Positions 1 to 9,481 are shown, numbered from the stretch's first letter. The stretch: 64,000 nucleotides of DNA from Bacteroidaceae bacterium (GCA_017469925.1 JAFUFK010000016.1:1-64000), one strand, 5' to 3'. Notes: generated from the sequence alone by a model not told the origin. Numbers and translations: made by a program.

Positions 1-20
1 ATCAGTAGTCAAGCCTTATT

Positions 21-128
<108 letters not shown>

Positions 129-136
129 TTTCTTTG

Positions 137-178
137 GAGGGCCCTCCGGAAGTAAGATTCCGGAGGGCCCTCTTTTTT
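137..178 (+). terminator. rho-independent terminator of the rRNA operon
   Basis: Perfect 14-bp inverted repeat, 137-150 paired with 159-172, an 8-nt loop, then a run of T. It starts directly after the 5S gene. Confidence 0.9.
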
Positions 179-182
179 ATCC

Positions 183-286
183 AGTCAGCCGGCTGAATAG
201 GATAAGTCAGCTGGCTGAATCGGGCAAGTCAACTGGCTGAATCGGGCAAGTCAGCTGGCTGAGTGGGACGAGTCAGCTGGCTTTTA
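183..286. repeat. 22-bp tandem array 1
   Basis: Four full units of exactly 22 bp start at 183, 205, 227 and 249, with a partial unit at 271-286. Each begins AGTCARCYGGCTGA with a CAGCTG- or AGCCGGCT-type palindromic core. The array begins about 5 bp after the rRNA terminator. It runs into the 3' end of the minus-strand gene at 229-729, so the repeat encodes that protein's tail (QLTRPTQPADLPDSAS) and its stop. Its 22-bp period recurs at 9568, 9708, 38316, 47194 and 56639 with other sequences. Confidence 0.9.
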
Positions 287-729
287 CTGAATCTCTCGCC
301 CACGAAGCCGTCGCCCATGTTGCCCGTAATCAGGTCGAAGTGCTTCAGCACGGGCGGTGTGGGGCGCAGGTCGTAGTAGTCCATCTCGGCAATGTTCAGC
401 GAGAAGTAGTCCAACTTGTCGTAACTGGTGTAGAGGCGAGGCAGCACCTCGTTGTGCTCGTATATCCACTGCTGGACGTCATTGGGAACGTCGAAGCTGA
501 CGGTTCCTACGCAACGGACGCTTACCTTGTCGGCGTAGGCCAGCAACTCCACGTTGGGATTGGCATGCAGTTCCTTCCAGACAGCCTTCTTTCGGGAGGT
601 GGCAAAGTAGAGTGTCGTGCCCTCCTGCCGCATAATCTGGAACACGCGCAAACGAGGGAGATCGCCCTCGCACGTGGCGAAGGCAATCTCGTTGTGGACT
701 TTCAGAAAGTCTAATGCGGTTTGTAACAT
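229..729 (-). CDS. pyridoxamine 5'-phosphate oxidase-family protein
   Basis: A 166-aa protein resembling the small split-barrel flavin-binding family of pyridoxamine-phosphate oxidase and related reductases. Family-like stretches are the N-terminal helix followed by IAFATCEGDLPRLRVFQ, LYFATSRKKAVWKEL, and a hydrophobic strand near the centre. The substrate cannot be told. I prefer the ATG at 729 over the upstream ATG at 789, because it gives the usual family N-terminus (MLQTALDFL) and the promoter-like box at 767-774 lies inside the longer reading frame. The last ~16 residues are encoded by a 22-bp repeat array and look unrelated to the fold, so the original stop codon was probably lost or overwritten. 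Confidence 0.75.
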   Translation of the reverse strand: MLQTALDFLKVHNEIAFATCEGDLPRLRVFQIMRQEGTTLYFATSRKKAVWKELHANPNVELLAYADKVSVRCVGTVSFDVPNDVQQWIYEHNEVLPRLYTSYDKLDYFSLNIAEMDYYDLRPTPPVLKHFDLITGNMGDGFVGERFSKSQLTRPTQPADLPDSAS

Positions 730-766
730 AATATTTTGGTTTTGCGTTTGAATCTCGATTCGACTG

Positions 767-774
767 CAAAGGTA
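767..774 (-). promoter_or_regulatory. Bacteroidetes -7 promoter box for the flavin-oxidase gene
   Basis: TACCTTTG on the minus strand matches TAnnTTTG, 38 bases before the start at 729. A clear TTTG at the expected distance is missing; a TTGCAC lies near it. Confidence 0.45.
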
Positions 775-852
775 CTGCAAAATGTTCATCCGTGCAAGAG
801 GGCACTTTAAACTACGTTTGAAGTTACTTCCGCTCGAAAATTCTCAAATAGA

Positions 853-884
853 TTTGGAATTTTACTCGCTTATTCGTAACTTTG
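853..884 (+). promoter_or_regulatory. Bacteroidetes promoter for the large secreted protein
   Basis: TTTG at 853-856, exactly 20 bases, then TAACTTTG at 877-884. It predicts a leader of about 130 nt before the ATG at 1023. I see no other gene in 730-1022. Confidence 0.75.
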
Positions 885-1022
885 TCCCCACAACCTTATG
901 ACGCTTATGTTTGCGCATGTGGCATACAGGACTTTCGGGGCTCTCCGTGCATCCGTCGTGGTGCAAGGGGAGCCCTGAACGGCTTTGCAACTCACAACCA
1001 AGTACTCACTAAAAACTCAATA

Positions 1023-1529
1023 ATGATGAAAGCAATCAAACAACTTAAGAGACTCCTGCTATTGCTCTGCCTCATGGTGGCGGGAAGCGATGCCATGTGG
1101 GCTACAACCTATACTTATGTGGGTGAGTACCCGGATGACAATGGTAATCGATATTATGTGTATTCCTATGTCTCATCCTTTGGTTTGACAAGTGGTATGA
1201 CATGTTATACTGCGTCTCTTAAAGCGATTAATGCTACAGGAGATGTGGTGATTCCTAAATACCTTCCTTCCTCATCACACTCGGCTCAGGTTTCGGCTGT
1301 AGGTTGGTGGTATGACCATGAACAGGCGGAAGACATCACCTGCACGACCAGTATGACGTCACTGACTTTTGAAGGAGCTTTAACGGTTTATGGCAATTTT
1401 ACTCTTTCAAACCTCAATGGCACTCTTACCTTCAATGGTGGTACATTAAAAAGTGATGCCACACTTAACATTCCCAACGTCACAACGTTAACAATGAAGG
1501 GGGGGGTATTATATGGGTACCAAGTATAA
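1023..1529 (+). CDS. N-terminal fragment of large secreted repeat protein (frame broken at poly-G)
   Basis: The ATG at 1023 (or 1026) opens a signal peptide: MMKAIKQLKR, a leucine-rich core (LLLLLCLMVAG), then a likely cleavage site near MWA-TT. The reading frame stops at 1527-1529, just after eight consecutive G at 1499-1506. With seven G the frame would run straight into the long reading frame that follows, giving K-G-G-Y-Y-M-G-T-K, which reads as natural protein. So this and the next entry are one gene of about 1,400 codons split by a one-base change. Whether this is slippage in the living population, a fixed mutation or a sequencing error cannot be decided here. Confidence 0.75.
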   Translation: MMKAIKQLKRLLLLLCLMVAGSDAMWATTYTYVGEYPDDNGNRYYVYSYVSSFGLTSGMTCYTASLKAINATGDVVIPKYLPSSSHSAQVSAVGWWYDHEQAEDITCTTSMTSLTFEGALTVYGNFTLSNLNGTLTFNGGTLKSDATLNIPNVTTLTMKGGVLYGYQV

Positions 1530-4500
1530 TTTTACGATATCTGGCACAATCAATGCACCAGCGGTCGCAGCACTTGAGTTAACTGAAACCGACATCTCTG
1601 GCGTAATCAATGCTACGGCGGCCACACAGGTCCGCATCGCTTCGTGGTCAGGGAATTCCAGCACGTTTAACGTGCCCAATGCGACAAGTGTCAGCATCGA
1701 AAACAGTCCCTTTAATGGCAACATCATCAACGACAAGGTAACAAGCATCACCCTGGGGCAGGTTGATTTCAACTACAACGGAAAACTGTCCTGCTCCAAA
1801 CTTACTGATATCTATATCCCGGACAAGACTGCTCTGCCCACTTTCTCCGGCACTTACGCCCAACACTTCACTCGCCCTGCCAACACGATTACGGTACACG
1901 TCTATGGCATGACGGCCAATGAGATTGCGGCCATGAAGAACTCGGCCGTCTGGAGTGGCTTCAAGGAGATTGTCAACCACAAGACCGAGCTATCCTATAC
2001 GCTGGTCAACAACGGCAGAGCCACCATATCGTTCTTTGGGCTGGAGGGCAATGCGAGCTATGTCTCTGCCACGGGCTATACGCAGTATGCCCAGGTTTAC
2101 AGCGGCTCGAAGACGGGCACTGTGAAGGTTGGGGGCAACTATGCCGTGGAGATAAAGGACGTTGACTTCACCACCAAGGACGTGACGCTGAAACGCAACG
2201 GCCATTTGGTGAGCCTATCGACAGGTGAGAACCAGGGCCGACCAGTGAGGTTCTATGAGGACCTCGACCTTCAGGGAGACGTGAGTTACGAGGTGACCGT
2301 CACCGACAAGACGTGCAACCTTACGCTCACGCAGACGGGCTACCGCGGCAACATCACCTATACGAAGACCACGAACGGCACGACATCGAGCGGTGTCATC
2401 TACACCAGCCCCGCCACCATCACCTGCTCCCAGGGTTCGACACTCTCGCTGAGCATCCCCTACGACCAATATACGCCACAGACGCTGACGGTGAACGGAA
2501 CTAACTACACCCTGACCAAGGCTAACGGCCTTGCCACAGCCACCATCAACGTGCCGGCGGCGACTTCGACGGCAGGCACCCTGACGTGGCAGGAGCCACA
2601 GCAGACCTACGAAACCCACCAGCCGCAAATCATGATTATGCGGTCGGGCGAAGGCAACGTGTTGTTCAAAGGCTTGTGCCTGCCCGAAGAACAAGCGGCT
2701 GAAGCCTACGAACAGCAGTTCGGCTATCCCGCAGATGAATATGGAATCGTGGTATCGGCTGTGGCAAACTGCCAGAGCACTGTCACCACCGTCACCGTAC
2801 CCGATTATGACATTTTGGGGAGAGGAACGGGGTATGAGTTTGGCTCTGATGAGTGGGGCATGCGCACCGAGATTACTCCCGTGGCAGGCCAGACGCTGAA
2901 GACGCTGTTGGTCGGGTGGCTTTCAGAGGATGAAGATGGTCGCCAAGTGATAGAATGGGAAGACATGCTATATGGCGAGGATTATGGCTGTTATGTGCAT
3001 CCGGAGTATCGTTATGTCACCTTTGATGAATCCACGAATACCTATACCTTTAATTGGGGCTTTGATGAAATGAACGTCTGGATAGGCGACTACATCATCA
3101 ACATCGCCATGGGACCAGAAGAGAGTGCGGTAGAGGCGGGTAAGACCCTGAACTTCGTGCGCAAGGGCGGACGAGGACATGCATGGATATATTGGCATGA
3201 TAATTACGATTTCTATTTCGACGAGGATGGCAGCAGTAGCAAAGTAATTCCCAACGAGCAACTGACCGACATTCAGATGACTGTGCAATTGAACGACGGC
3301 GAGACCTTCCACGTGTATAAGGACGGCGTGGACATCACTGGCCAGTTCCAGGGGCATGAGGGCTCCGACGAGCACTGGGCAGAACTGGAGAAGGAATCGG
3401 CCACCTACACCCTGCTCATTGAGGAATCACCCGACGCCAACCCGACGTGGACGATGATGCACGACGGCGACAGCATCTTCGTGGATGTCGAGTATGCAGA
3501 CGGCACGCATCATGAGGACAGTTTCTCGGGACTCGTTGACAAGCGCATCTTCTACGAACCGAACGTCAGCAAGGCTACGCTGAAGGTGTATGCCGAGAAC
3601 CTGAACGATAGCAAGCCCCGGCGTATCCTGAAGAACGGCGTGGACGTTACTTACCAGTTCAGTACTATGGACGGTGTCAGTGGAAAGGACGGGTTCCTCC
3701 TCTTCTACGAGGTGGATGGCAGTGCCCTCATCGATGCTACATGGGAAATCGGCTACGACATCAGCCACCGCCAGACCTTCATCGTCAGGGGTGGCACGAC
3801 AGAACAAGTGGTGGAGATGGAATTCGAACATCTTTATGGTGGTCCTACACTCCACGCCAACAACGATGGAGTACCCGTCTCTGCCGACCTACCTCCATAC
3901 GACAGCGAATACAATTCGTATATCATGCTGACTCTCTATGTAAAGAACGAAGAGACGCTCACTGTCCTGCGTAACGGCGTGGATGTGACCAGCGCATTCA
4001 CCAAGGGCGACGGCTATTATGAGATTAATGCCTCCGACGGCAATTATCCCAACTTGAACACGCTTGAGGCTCTCGGCTTCCAGATTAACGACCCCGCCGT
4101 GTGGGAGATAACCGTCAAGAGCCTCTCGGAGCAGGTGAAGACCACCACCATTGCCAACCCCGATGGGATGGAGATTGTCTATGCACGCTACTACACAGAC
4201 GGTAGTCATCTCGAAGAAAGCATCACTGAGGAATATCACTCCTACTACTTCGACGATAGCGACCGCGCGAACACACGCTTCATCCTGTTCATGGTGCCCA
4301 TGGATGAGAATCGTCCCGTTCGTGTGCTCCGCGATGGAGTGGATGTCACTTACACGGGGTCTGATGAGTGGATTGCAGGAGACTACGTTTCTTATGTTGG
4401 TACTCTTACAGACAACAGTACATGGGACATCACTTATGACAACAGCCATAAGCAGACCTTCCTCCTCAAGGGTGGCTTGTATCCCGAAGTCGACTACGAA

Positions 4501-5211
4501 TATAGGGCGAGTGATATCGTACAGGGGCTGCAAGTCAATGGCATTACAGAGGTGTATCTGCCTGACCATAACTCTGACTGGGATAATACGTATGCAGACT
4601 TCACGATTGGAGTGAAACCTAACGAGACATTCAAGGCTTTACGTAATGGTGTGGATGTCACGGATAAGTTTACGAAGGAGGGCGTTAATGAGAACCTATG
4701 GCGTTATTCATTGAACTTTGATGATGCTGATATCGCAGCTGCACTTGGCATTGACGACCTTCGTGAGGCTGCCGTGTGGGAGATCACGATTGGAGACGAC
4801 GAGAACACTGGCCGCACCATGTTCGTAACCACGACGGGCAAGGCCTATACTGACCTCGTAGTGAATGGAACGCGCAAGGTTTCCTTCAACACGGGCACGA
4901 AGACGTATCAACTGGCCGATGGCGACACGTTTGAGGTTTGGCCCTTCACCGGCACCGTGGGCTACGGCGACGCCATCAAGCAGGTGCTGCTCAACGGCAC
5001 GGACGTGACCAACGACGAGACGTACCTGAAGGAGAAGGTGGCGGCGGAGAACCCGCAGAACGATTACTGGCGTTACGACTTCAGCGAGGTCAGCGGCAGT
5101 GCCGTCATCCAGATTATCTACGAGAATGCCCAGTACGACACGAACAAGGATGGCCGCGTGACCATCGCCGACGTGACGAAGCTGGTGAATAAGATTTTAG
5201 GTAAGGAATAG
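1513..5211 (+). CDS. large secreted protein with repeated NGVDVT domains and dockerin-like C-terminus
   Basis: A 1,232-codon continuation of the frameshifted gene starting at 1023. The first ~350 residues are Ser/Thr/Asn-rich, beta-type sequence. From about residue 600 a domain recurs with the signature [VIA]L[RK][ND]GVD[VI]T, at about residues 600, 705, 818, 938 and 1041, with a variant (LLNGTDVTND) at 1158. The spacing is about 100-120 residues, so these are probably Ig-like or beta-sandwich repeats. The last ~24 residues (DTNKDGRVTIADV...) form a calcium-binding dockerin-like repeat, frequent at the ends of Prevotella secreted proteins. No catalytic domain is recognised. Inference: an exported surface protein. 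The upstream signal peptide is out of frame in this sequence. Confidence 0.75.
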   Translation: MGTKYNFTISGTINAPAVAALELTETDISGVINATAATQVRIASWSGNSSTFNVPNATSVSIENSPFNGNIINDKVTSITLGQVDFNYNGKLSCSKLTDIYIPDKTALPTFSGTYAQHFTRPANTITVHVYGMTANEIAAMKNSAVWSGFKEIVNHKTELSYTLVNNGRATISFFGLEGNASYVSATGYTQYAQVYSGSKTGTVKVGGNYAVEIKDVDFTTKDVTLKRNGHLVSLSTGENQGRPVRFYEDLDLQGDVSYEVTVTDKTCNLTLTQTGYRGNITYTKTTNGTTSSGVIYTSPATITCSQGSTLSLSIPYDQYTPQTLTVNGTNYTLTKANGLATATINVPAATSTAGTLTWQEPQQTYETHQPQIMIMRSGEGNVLFKGLCLPEEQAAEAYEQQFGYPADEYGIVVSAVANCQSTVTTVTVPDYDILGRGTGYEFGSDEWGMRTEITPVAGQTLKTLLVGWLSEDEDGRQVIEWEDMLYGEDYGCYVHPEYRYVTFDESTNTYTFNWGFDEMNVWIGDYIINIAMGPEESAVEAGKTLNFVRKGGRGHAWIYWHDNYDFYFDEDGSSSKVIPNEQLTDIQMTVQLNDGETFHVYKDGVDITGQFQGHEGSDEHWAELEKESATYTLLIEESPDANPTWTMMHDGDSIFVDVEYADGTHHEDSFSGLVDKRIFYEPNVSKATLKVYAENLNDSKPRRILKNGVDVTYQFSTMDGVSGKDGFLLFYEVDGSALIDATWEIGYDISHRQTFIVRGGTTEQVVEMEFEHLYGGPTLHANNDGVPVSADLPPYDSEYNSYIMLTLYVKNEETLTVLRNGVDVTSAFTKGDGYYEINASDGNYPNLNTLEALGFQINDPAVWEITVKSLSEQVKTTTIANPDGMEIVYARYYTDGSHLEESITEEYHSYYFDDSDRANTRFILFMVPMDENRPVRVLRDGVDVTYTGSDEWIAGDYVSYVGTLTDNSTWDITYDNSHKQTFLLKGGLYPEVDYEYRASDIVQGLQVNGITEVYLPDHNSDWDNTYADFTIGVKPNETFKALRNGVDVTDKFTKEGVNENLWRYSLNFDDADIAAALGIDDLREAAVWEITIGDDENTGRTMFVTTTGKAYTDLVVNGTRKVSFNTGTKTYQLADGDTFEVWPFTGTVGYGDAIKQVLLNGTDVTNDETYLKEKVAAENPQNDYWRYDFSEVSGSAVIQIIYENAQYDTNKDGRVTIADVTKLVNKILGKE

Positions 5212-5245
5212 GGCCCCTCTCCCCGCTCCCCCCGTAGGGAGGAGG
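5211..5245. repeat. GC-rich palindromic repeat, relative of the DUF559-flanking repeats
   Basis: C-rich block (CCCCTCTCCCCGCTCCCCCC) followed by a G-rich block. It is similar in layout to the copy inside the peptidase gene at 26719-26757 and, more loosely, to the 26-bp repeats around the DUF559 gene. It starts at the last base of the secreted protein's stop codon. Confidence 0.5.
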
Positions 5246-5269
5246 GCTTACATATCCCCTTGAAATTTA

Positions 5270-5300
5270 GCCCCCGCGAGCATTGCTTGCGGGGGCTTTT
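5270..5300 (+). terminator. rho-independent terminator
   Basis: An 11-bp stem, 5270-5280 with 5286-5296 (one G-T pair), loop CATTG, then TTTT. It ends the large secreted gene. The sulfatase gene converges on it from the right. Confidence 0.8.
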
Positions 5301-5324
5301 GGTTGTTGTGGGGGAGGTGTTGGG

Positions 5325-6803
5325 CTACTTGTTGCGCTCGGCCTCGAGGGCGGCCTGCATGCGGCGGGCCAGTTTCTTGTGCCGGCCGATGACGTTCCGC
5401 TCCTGATGGCGGTCGGAGCGGAGGTCGAAGAGGGAGAGGGTATCGACGATGCCCATCTCGTTGCCAGTAATGCTGACCTTGGCACCCTTGTAGGCGGGCA
5501 GTAGGGCGTACTCCTTCGTGCGGTAGCCCAGGCGGCCGACGGCCTCTACGACCATGCCTTGGCGACCCTTACGGCTCTTGCCGAAGAAGGCGTCGAGGTG
5601 GTCCTCAGAGTCGAGTCCCTCGGGCAGTGGCTGGCCGAGCATGCGGGCAAAGGAGGCCATGAGGTCTTGCTGAGCCACGAGGGCATCGGAAGTGACGTGG
5701 CGCAGGTGGCCCTTCCAGTAGATGAAGAAGGGGACGCGCGTGCCGGCCTCATAGAGGCTGTACTTGCCCCCTCGGTAGCCGCCGTTCATGTCGTGCTGGC
5801 CTACGAGTTCGGGGGCCTGGTCGCGGTAGCCATCGTCGAGGACAGGACCGTTGTCGCTGGTGAAGATGACGATGGTGTTCTCGAGCAGGCCACGCTCCTC
5901 GAGTTTGCGGATGACCTCGCCTACGCACCAGTCGGCCTCGACGATGACGTCGCCTCGCGGGCCCATCGTCGTGCTGCCGACGAAGCGGCTGTTCGGTATG
6001 CGAGGCACGTGGGGCTCGTGGAGTCCGTAGTAGAGGAAGAAGGGCTGGTCGGCCGGTTGCTGGTCGATGAATTGCTTGACGCGGTCGGAGAGGAAGTTGG
6101 CCATCTCCTCGTCGTTCCACAGGGCCGAGCGGCCGCCTCGCATGAAGCCGATGCGCGGGATGCCGTTGATGACGGAGTTGTTGTGGCCGTGCGAGGGTGT
6201 GACCTTGGTCATCAGTTCAGGATTCGTGACGCCCGTGGGCTGGCCCTCGAAGTTCTTCTGGTAGTTGACCTCGATGGGGTCGTTGGGGTCGAGGCCCACG
6301 ACGTTGCCGTTCTCGACATAGACGCAGGGCACGCGATCGACGGTGGCGGGCAGTATGCACGAGTAGTCGAAGCCAATCTCGTTGGGTCCGGGCTTGATGG
6401 TGTGGTTCCAATCGACCTTGCCCTGTCCGATGCCGAGGTGCCACTTGCCGACGGCCCCGGTGCGGTAGCCGGCCTGCTGGAACAGTCGGGCCAGGGTGAA
6501 CTGCCGTTCGCCGATAATCAGCGGGGCGTCGCCGGGCAGGATATTGGTCTTGCGGCGCCAGGGATAGATGCCCGTGAGCAGTCCGTAGCGGCTGGGCGTA
6601 GAGGTGGCCGAGGAGGCGTGGCCGTTGGTCAGGCAGACGCCTTCGTGGGCCAGTCGGTCGATGTTGGGGGTACTGATGGTCTGGCTGCCGTAGGCACTGA
6701 CGTCGCCATAGCCGAGGTCGTCGGCGATGATGAGCAGTACGTTGGGGCGTTCTTGTGCCCATGCCAGGGAGGGTAGGGCGGCGAAGAGGGGGAGGAGTTT
6801 CAT
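5325..6803 (-). CDS. secreted S-type sulfatase (arylsulfatase family)
   Basis: A 492-aa protein with a signal peptide (cleavage near AWA-QE) and a full sulfatase domain. Visible features are the metal-binding DD at residues 28-29 (IIADDLGYGD) and the modification motif S-T-P-S-R at 68-72 followed by TG. Further on are GKWHLG and SDNG. The modified residue is serine, so conversion to formylglycine should need the radical-SAM anaerobic maturase, as is usual for gut Bacteroidetes. The likely role is release of sulfate from sulfated glycans in the periplasm; the substrate is not predictable. It lies 22 bp downstream of the MscS-type gene and is probably co-transcribed with it. Confidence 0.9.
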   Translation of the reverse strand: MKLLPLFAALPSLAWAQERPNVLLIIADDLGYGDVSAYGSQTISTPNIDRLAHEGVCLTNGHASSATSTPSRYGLLTGIYPWRRKTNILPGDAPLIIGERQFTLARLFQQAGYRTGAVGKWHLGIGQGKVDWNHTIKPGPNEIGFDYSCILPATVDRVPCVYVENGNVVGLDPNDPIEVNYQKNFEGQPTGVTNPELMTKVTPSHGHNNSVINGIPRIGFMRGGRSALWNDEEMANFLSDRVKQFIDQQPADQPFFLYYGLHEPHVPRIPNSRFVGSTTMGPRGDVIVEADWCVGEVIRKLEERGLLENTIVIFTSDNGPVLDDGYRDQAPELVGQHDMNGGYRGGKYSLYEAGTRVPFFIYWKGHLRHVTSDALVAQQDLMASFARMLGQPLPEGLDSEDHLDAFFGKSRKGRQGMVVEAVGRLGYRTKEYALLPAYKGAKVSITGNEMGIVDTLSLFDLRSDRHQERNVIGRHKKLARRMQAALEAERNK

Positions 6804-6825
6804 GGGAGTGATGGAGTTAGGGAGA

Positions 6826-9450
6826 TTACTGGATAACGTGGATGTCGCGCTGGGGGAAAGGTATCTGGACGCCGTTCTGGTTGAGGGTGTCGTAGATGAG
6901 TTCCTTGATGCGGGCCGTCAGGGCGTAGCGCTGTTCGACGAGCATCCAGACGAAGACCTTCAGGTCAACACTGCTGTCGCCGAAGTCGGCAAAGCGGACG
7001 CTGACGGGGCGTTCGGGGTCGGTGATGGGCTGTCCGTTCTCGTTCCTTTCCTGGGTTATGGGGCGCAGGGCCTCGGTTATCATGTAGCGCACGTCATCGA
7101 CGTTGGTGCCATAAGCCACACCCACGGGGATGGTGATGAGTTCGTAGTTGTGGTTGCGCGTCATGTTCTTGAAGTTCTTGCTCAGGAGGTCCTTGTTGAG
7201 GAACGAGATGACGCAGCCGTCGGCCGTAGTCACCTGGGTGCTCTGGTAGGTGATGCTCTCGACCTTGCCGATGACGCCGTCGCACTCGATGTAGTCGCCC
7301 ACGCGCAGTCGGCCGGCCATCAGGGAGATGCCGTAGAAGAAGTTCTCGATGAGTTCCTGCATGGCGAAGCCGAGACCCGTGGCCAGACCGGCGGTGACGA
7401 TGCTGATGCCCGACTTGGGCACATGTAGTACTACGAGGGCGATGATGAAGTAGAGGCCCCACGTAGCTATGGCGATGACGTTGTTGGGCAGGGTGAGGTT
7501 CACTATCTCGTCAGGCGTGGCCGTCAGTCGGCGGTAGTGGGCATAGAAACTGCGGATGGCGTAGTTGAGGTAACTGAACACGAACCACAGGCCGGCCACC
7601 GTGCAGAGTTTGGCCAGGGAGACCTGTATGAGGTCCTTCTGGTCGATGAAGTTGCGGAAGAAGGCCTTCATGCAGACGCTCGTCATCTCGAATATCTCCG
7701 AGGCCCAGTATATGCTGACCAGTACGGAGCCGACGGCCAGTATGGGCACGACGGTGCGGTTGAGGAAGTCGTATAGCCACGTCTTGGTGATGAACTCTCC
7801 CTTGCGCATCTGCTTCAGCAGCGGGCGCGTCTCCTCCGTGAGGTCCTCGCCCTGGCTTAGCCGTTCCCTGAGGTCGGGGCGGATGCGCGCAATCATGTAC
7901 TTGTTCTCGAACATTTCCATCAGGTCGTAGAGGCAGGTGATGGTCGTGATGGCCGCCAGCTGGAAGGTCCACCATACCAGTATCTGCACCGACAGCAGCG
8001 TGTAGCCCACCCAGGCCACTATGCACGAGACGACCATGACGATGCTGGTCAGGTGGGTGTAGAGCATGTCGAGCATGGGCAGGTTGCTGCGGTGGCGCTT
8101 CGCCATCCACAGTTGCCACACGGTGAACACCAGCAGGATGGGCGGGAAGATAAGGTTCAGCAGGCTGTTGGGTATCAGGATGATGCGGAACATGATGACG
8201 ATGAACGACAGAATCATCAAGGGCATGTAGATGAAGGCCGCGTGGAGCATCTGGCGCCCCTTCAGGCGAATGTAGAGCGAGAGGAAGATGACCTCCAGGA
8301 GCCACGCCATGCTGATGATGAGTTCGGTTGACATCTGGATGAAGTTGCGGTGGACGGCCGAGCGCACTATCATCACCAGGATGGCGAACAGGGCCGTGCC
8401 GAGGACGAAGGTCAGCATCTGGCGCCGTATCTCATACTCCTCGCCGCGCCAGCGCCGGGGCATGAGCCATCGCAGGATGACGTAGGTGATGAGGAGGGCA
8501 AGGCTCAGGTAGAGGAGCACGAATACGCTGATGAACAGCACCGAGACGCCCCGCCACTCCGAGTAGCCCTGCTCGTGGTCCTTGAAGGGGCGGTACTTCG
8601 TCAGGGAGGCGTTGTGGGCCTGCTGGATGTAGCGCGGCAGGTTGGCCAGGATGGTGAAGTAGTTCGACCCGCCCGTCTTGAATATGTTGTCCTGCAGGAC
8701 CTTGTAGCGCGACTGGGCGAAGTCGTTCAGCCGTTGCACCTTCTCCCGCACGCTCTTGTAGTACGTGCTCTCGGCCTCCATGCTCTCGAGAAACGTCTGC
8801 AGGTTGTCGCGCAGCGTCTGGGCGTACTCCAGACAGGCCTGTCGGTCCTCCAGTTGCTGGCCTCTGAGGTAGAGCGGCTCGTGGTTCTCGTCCGCCTGCT
8901 TCTCGTTCATCGGGGTCGGGGGCAGTGGGGCGGCGGCCGAGTCGGCCGGCTGGCGCATGTGCGAGGCCAGGGAGTCGATGGCGTTGAGCAGTATGCTGTC
9001 GCTCTCCGTCAGCACTTCCTCGTCGCCCGTGGCCACGGGGGGCATGCTCTTGAGCGAGGCTATCAGGGCGTCGTAGCGCTCAATCTCGCGCCCCATGCGG
9101 GCGATGATTTTGTCGTAGGGCAGGGTGCGGCCGTTCTTCTGACTAAGTTGCCGGAAGAGGTTGACCGCCTGCTGGCAGGCGTAGGCCATGTCGAACGTGT
9201 TGTCGGTCGATTGCGAGTAGAGCATCAGGCCTATCTGTTCGCACTGGTTCATGTACGAGACCAGTTGCTGGTGCTGCTGGGCGCCCTGCTGTTCGTACAT
9301 CTGCATGAACATCTGCTGCTTCTCGTAGTTGGTCTTGAGTTCGGCGCGCAGCACACCCAGCGTGCGGGCCAGGTCGCGCTCCTTCAGTACGGCCCGGCCT
9401 GGCATGACCACCAGCAGGCACAGGGCCACAAGGGCGAGTATTCGTTTCAT
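6826..9450 (-). CDS. large MscS-family mechanosensitive channel
   Basis: An 874-aa protein much longer than E. coli MscS (286 aa), resembling the MscK/MscM class. It has a signal peptide (MKRILALVALCLLVVMPGRA), then a ~270-residue predicted periplasmic coiled-coil region rich in Gln/Glu/Arg. About ten hydrophobic segments follow, with the MscS core near residues 680-870. The pore helix region contains GLATGLGFAMQELIENFF, followed by the RVGDYIECDGVIGKVESI beta domain. It should release solutes under osmotic downshock in the inner membrane. A consensus promoter lies at 9482-9513 and the sulfatase gene follows after 22 bp. Confidence 0.9.
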   Translation of the reverse strand: MKRILALVALCLLVVMPGRAVLKERDLARTLGVLRAELKTNYEKQQMFMQMYEQQGAQQHQQLVSYMNQCEQIGLMLYSQSTDNTFDMAYACQQAVNLFRQLSQKNGRTLPYDKIIARMGREIERYDALIASLKSMPPVATGDEEVLTESDSILLNAIDSLASHMRQPADSAAAPLPPTPMNEKQADENHEPLYLRGQQLEDRQACLEYAQTLRDNLQTFLESMEAESTYYKSVREKVQRLNDFAQSRYKVLQDNIFKTGGSNYFTILANLPRYIQQAHNASLTKYRPFKDHEQGYSEWRGVSVLFISVFVLLYLSLALLITYVILRWLMPRRWRGEEYEIRRQMLTFVLGTALFAILVMIVRSAVHRNFIQMSTELIISMAWLLEVIFLSLYIRLKGRQMLHAAFIYMPLMILSFIVIMFRIILIPNSLLNLIFPPILLVFTVWQLWMAKRHRSNLPMLDMLYTHLTSIVMVVSCIVAWVGYTLLSVQILVWWTFQLAAITTITCLYDLMEMFENKYMIARIRPDLRERLSQGEDLTEETRPLLKQMRKGEFITKTWLYDFLNRTVVPILAVGSVLVSIYWASEIFEMTSVCMKAFFRNFIDQKDLIQVSLAKLCTVAGLWFVFSYLNYAIRSFYAHYRRLTATPDEIVNLTLPNNVIAIATWGLYFIIALVVLHVPKSGISIVTAGLATGLGFAMQELIENFFYGISLMAGRLRVGDYIECDGVIGKVESITYQSTQVTTADGCVISFLNKDLLSKNFKNMTRNHNYELITIPVGVAYGTNVDDVRYMITEALRPITQERNENGQPITDPERPVSVRFADFGDSSVDLKVFVWMLVEQRYALTARIKELIYDTLNQNGVQIPFPQRDIHVIQ

Positions 9451-9481
9451 CCTTCTTTACCTTATTATATATATTCGGCGA

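Noticed and set aside
5130..5211. Cellulosome dockerin
   Set aside because: Only one calcium-binding repeat is present and there is no cohesin or scaffold gene nearby; it is called dockerin-like only.
5559..6776. 405-codon open frame on the plus strand
   Set aside because: It is the mirror frame of the sulfatase gene in GC-rich DNA; its Val/Ala/Asp/Gly-rich translation has no motif.
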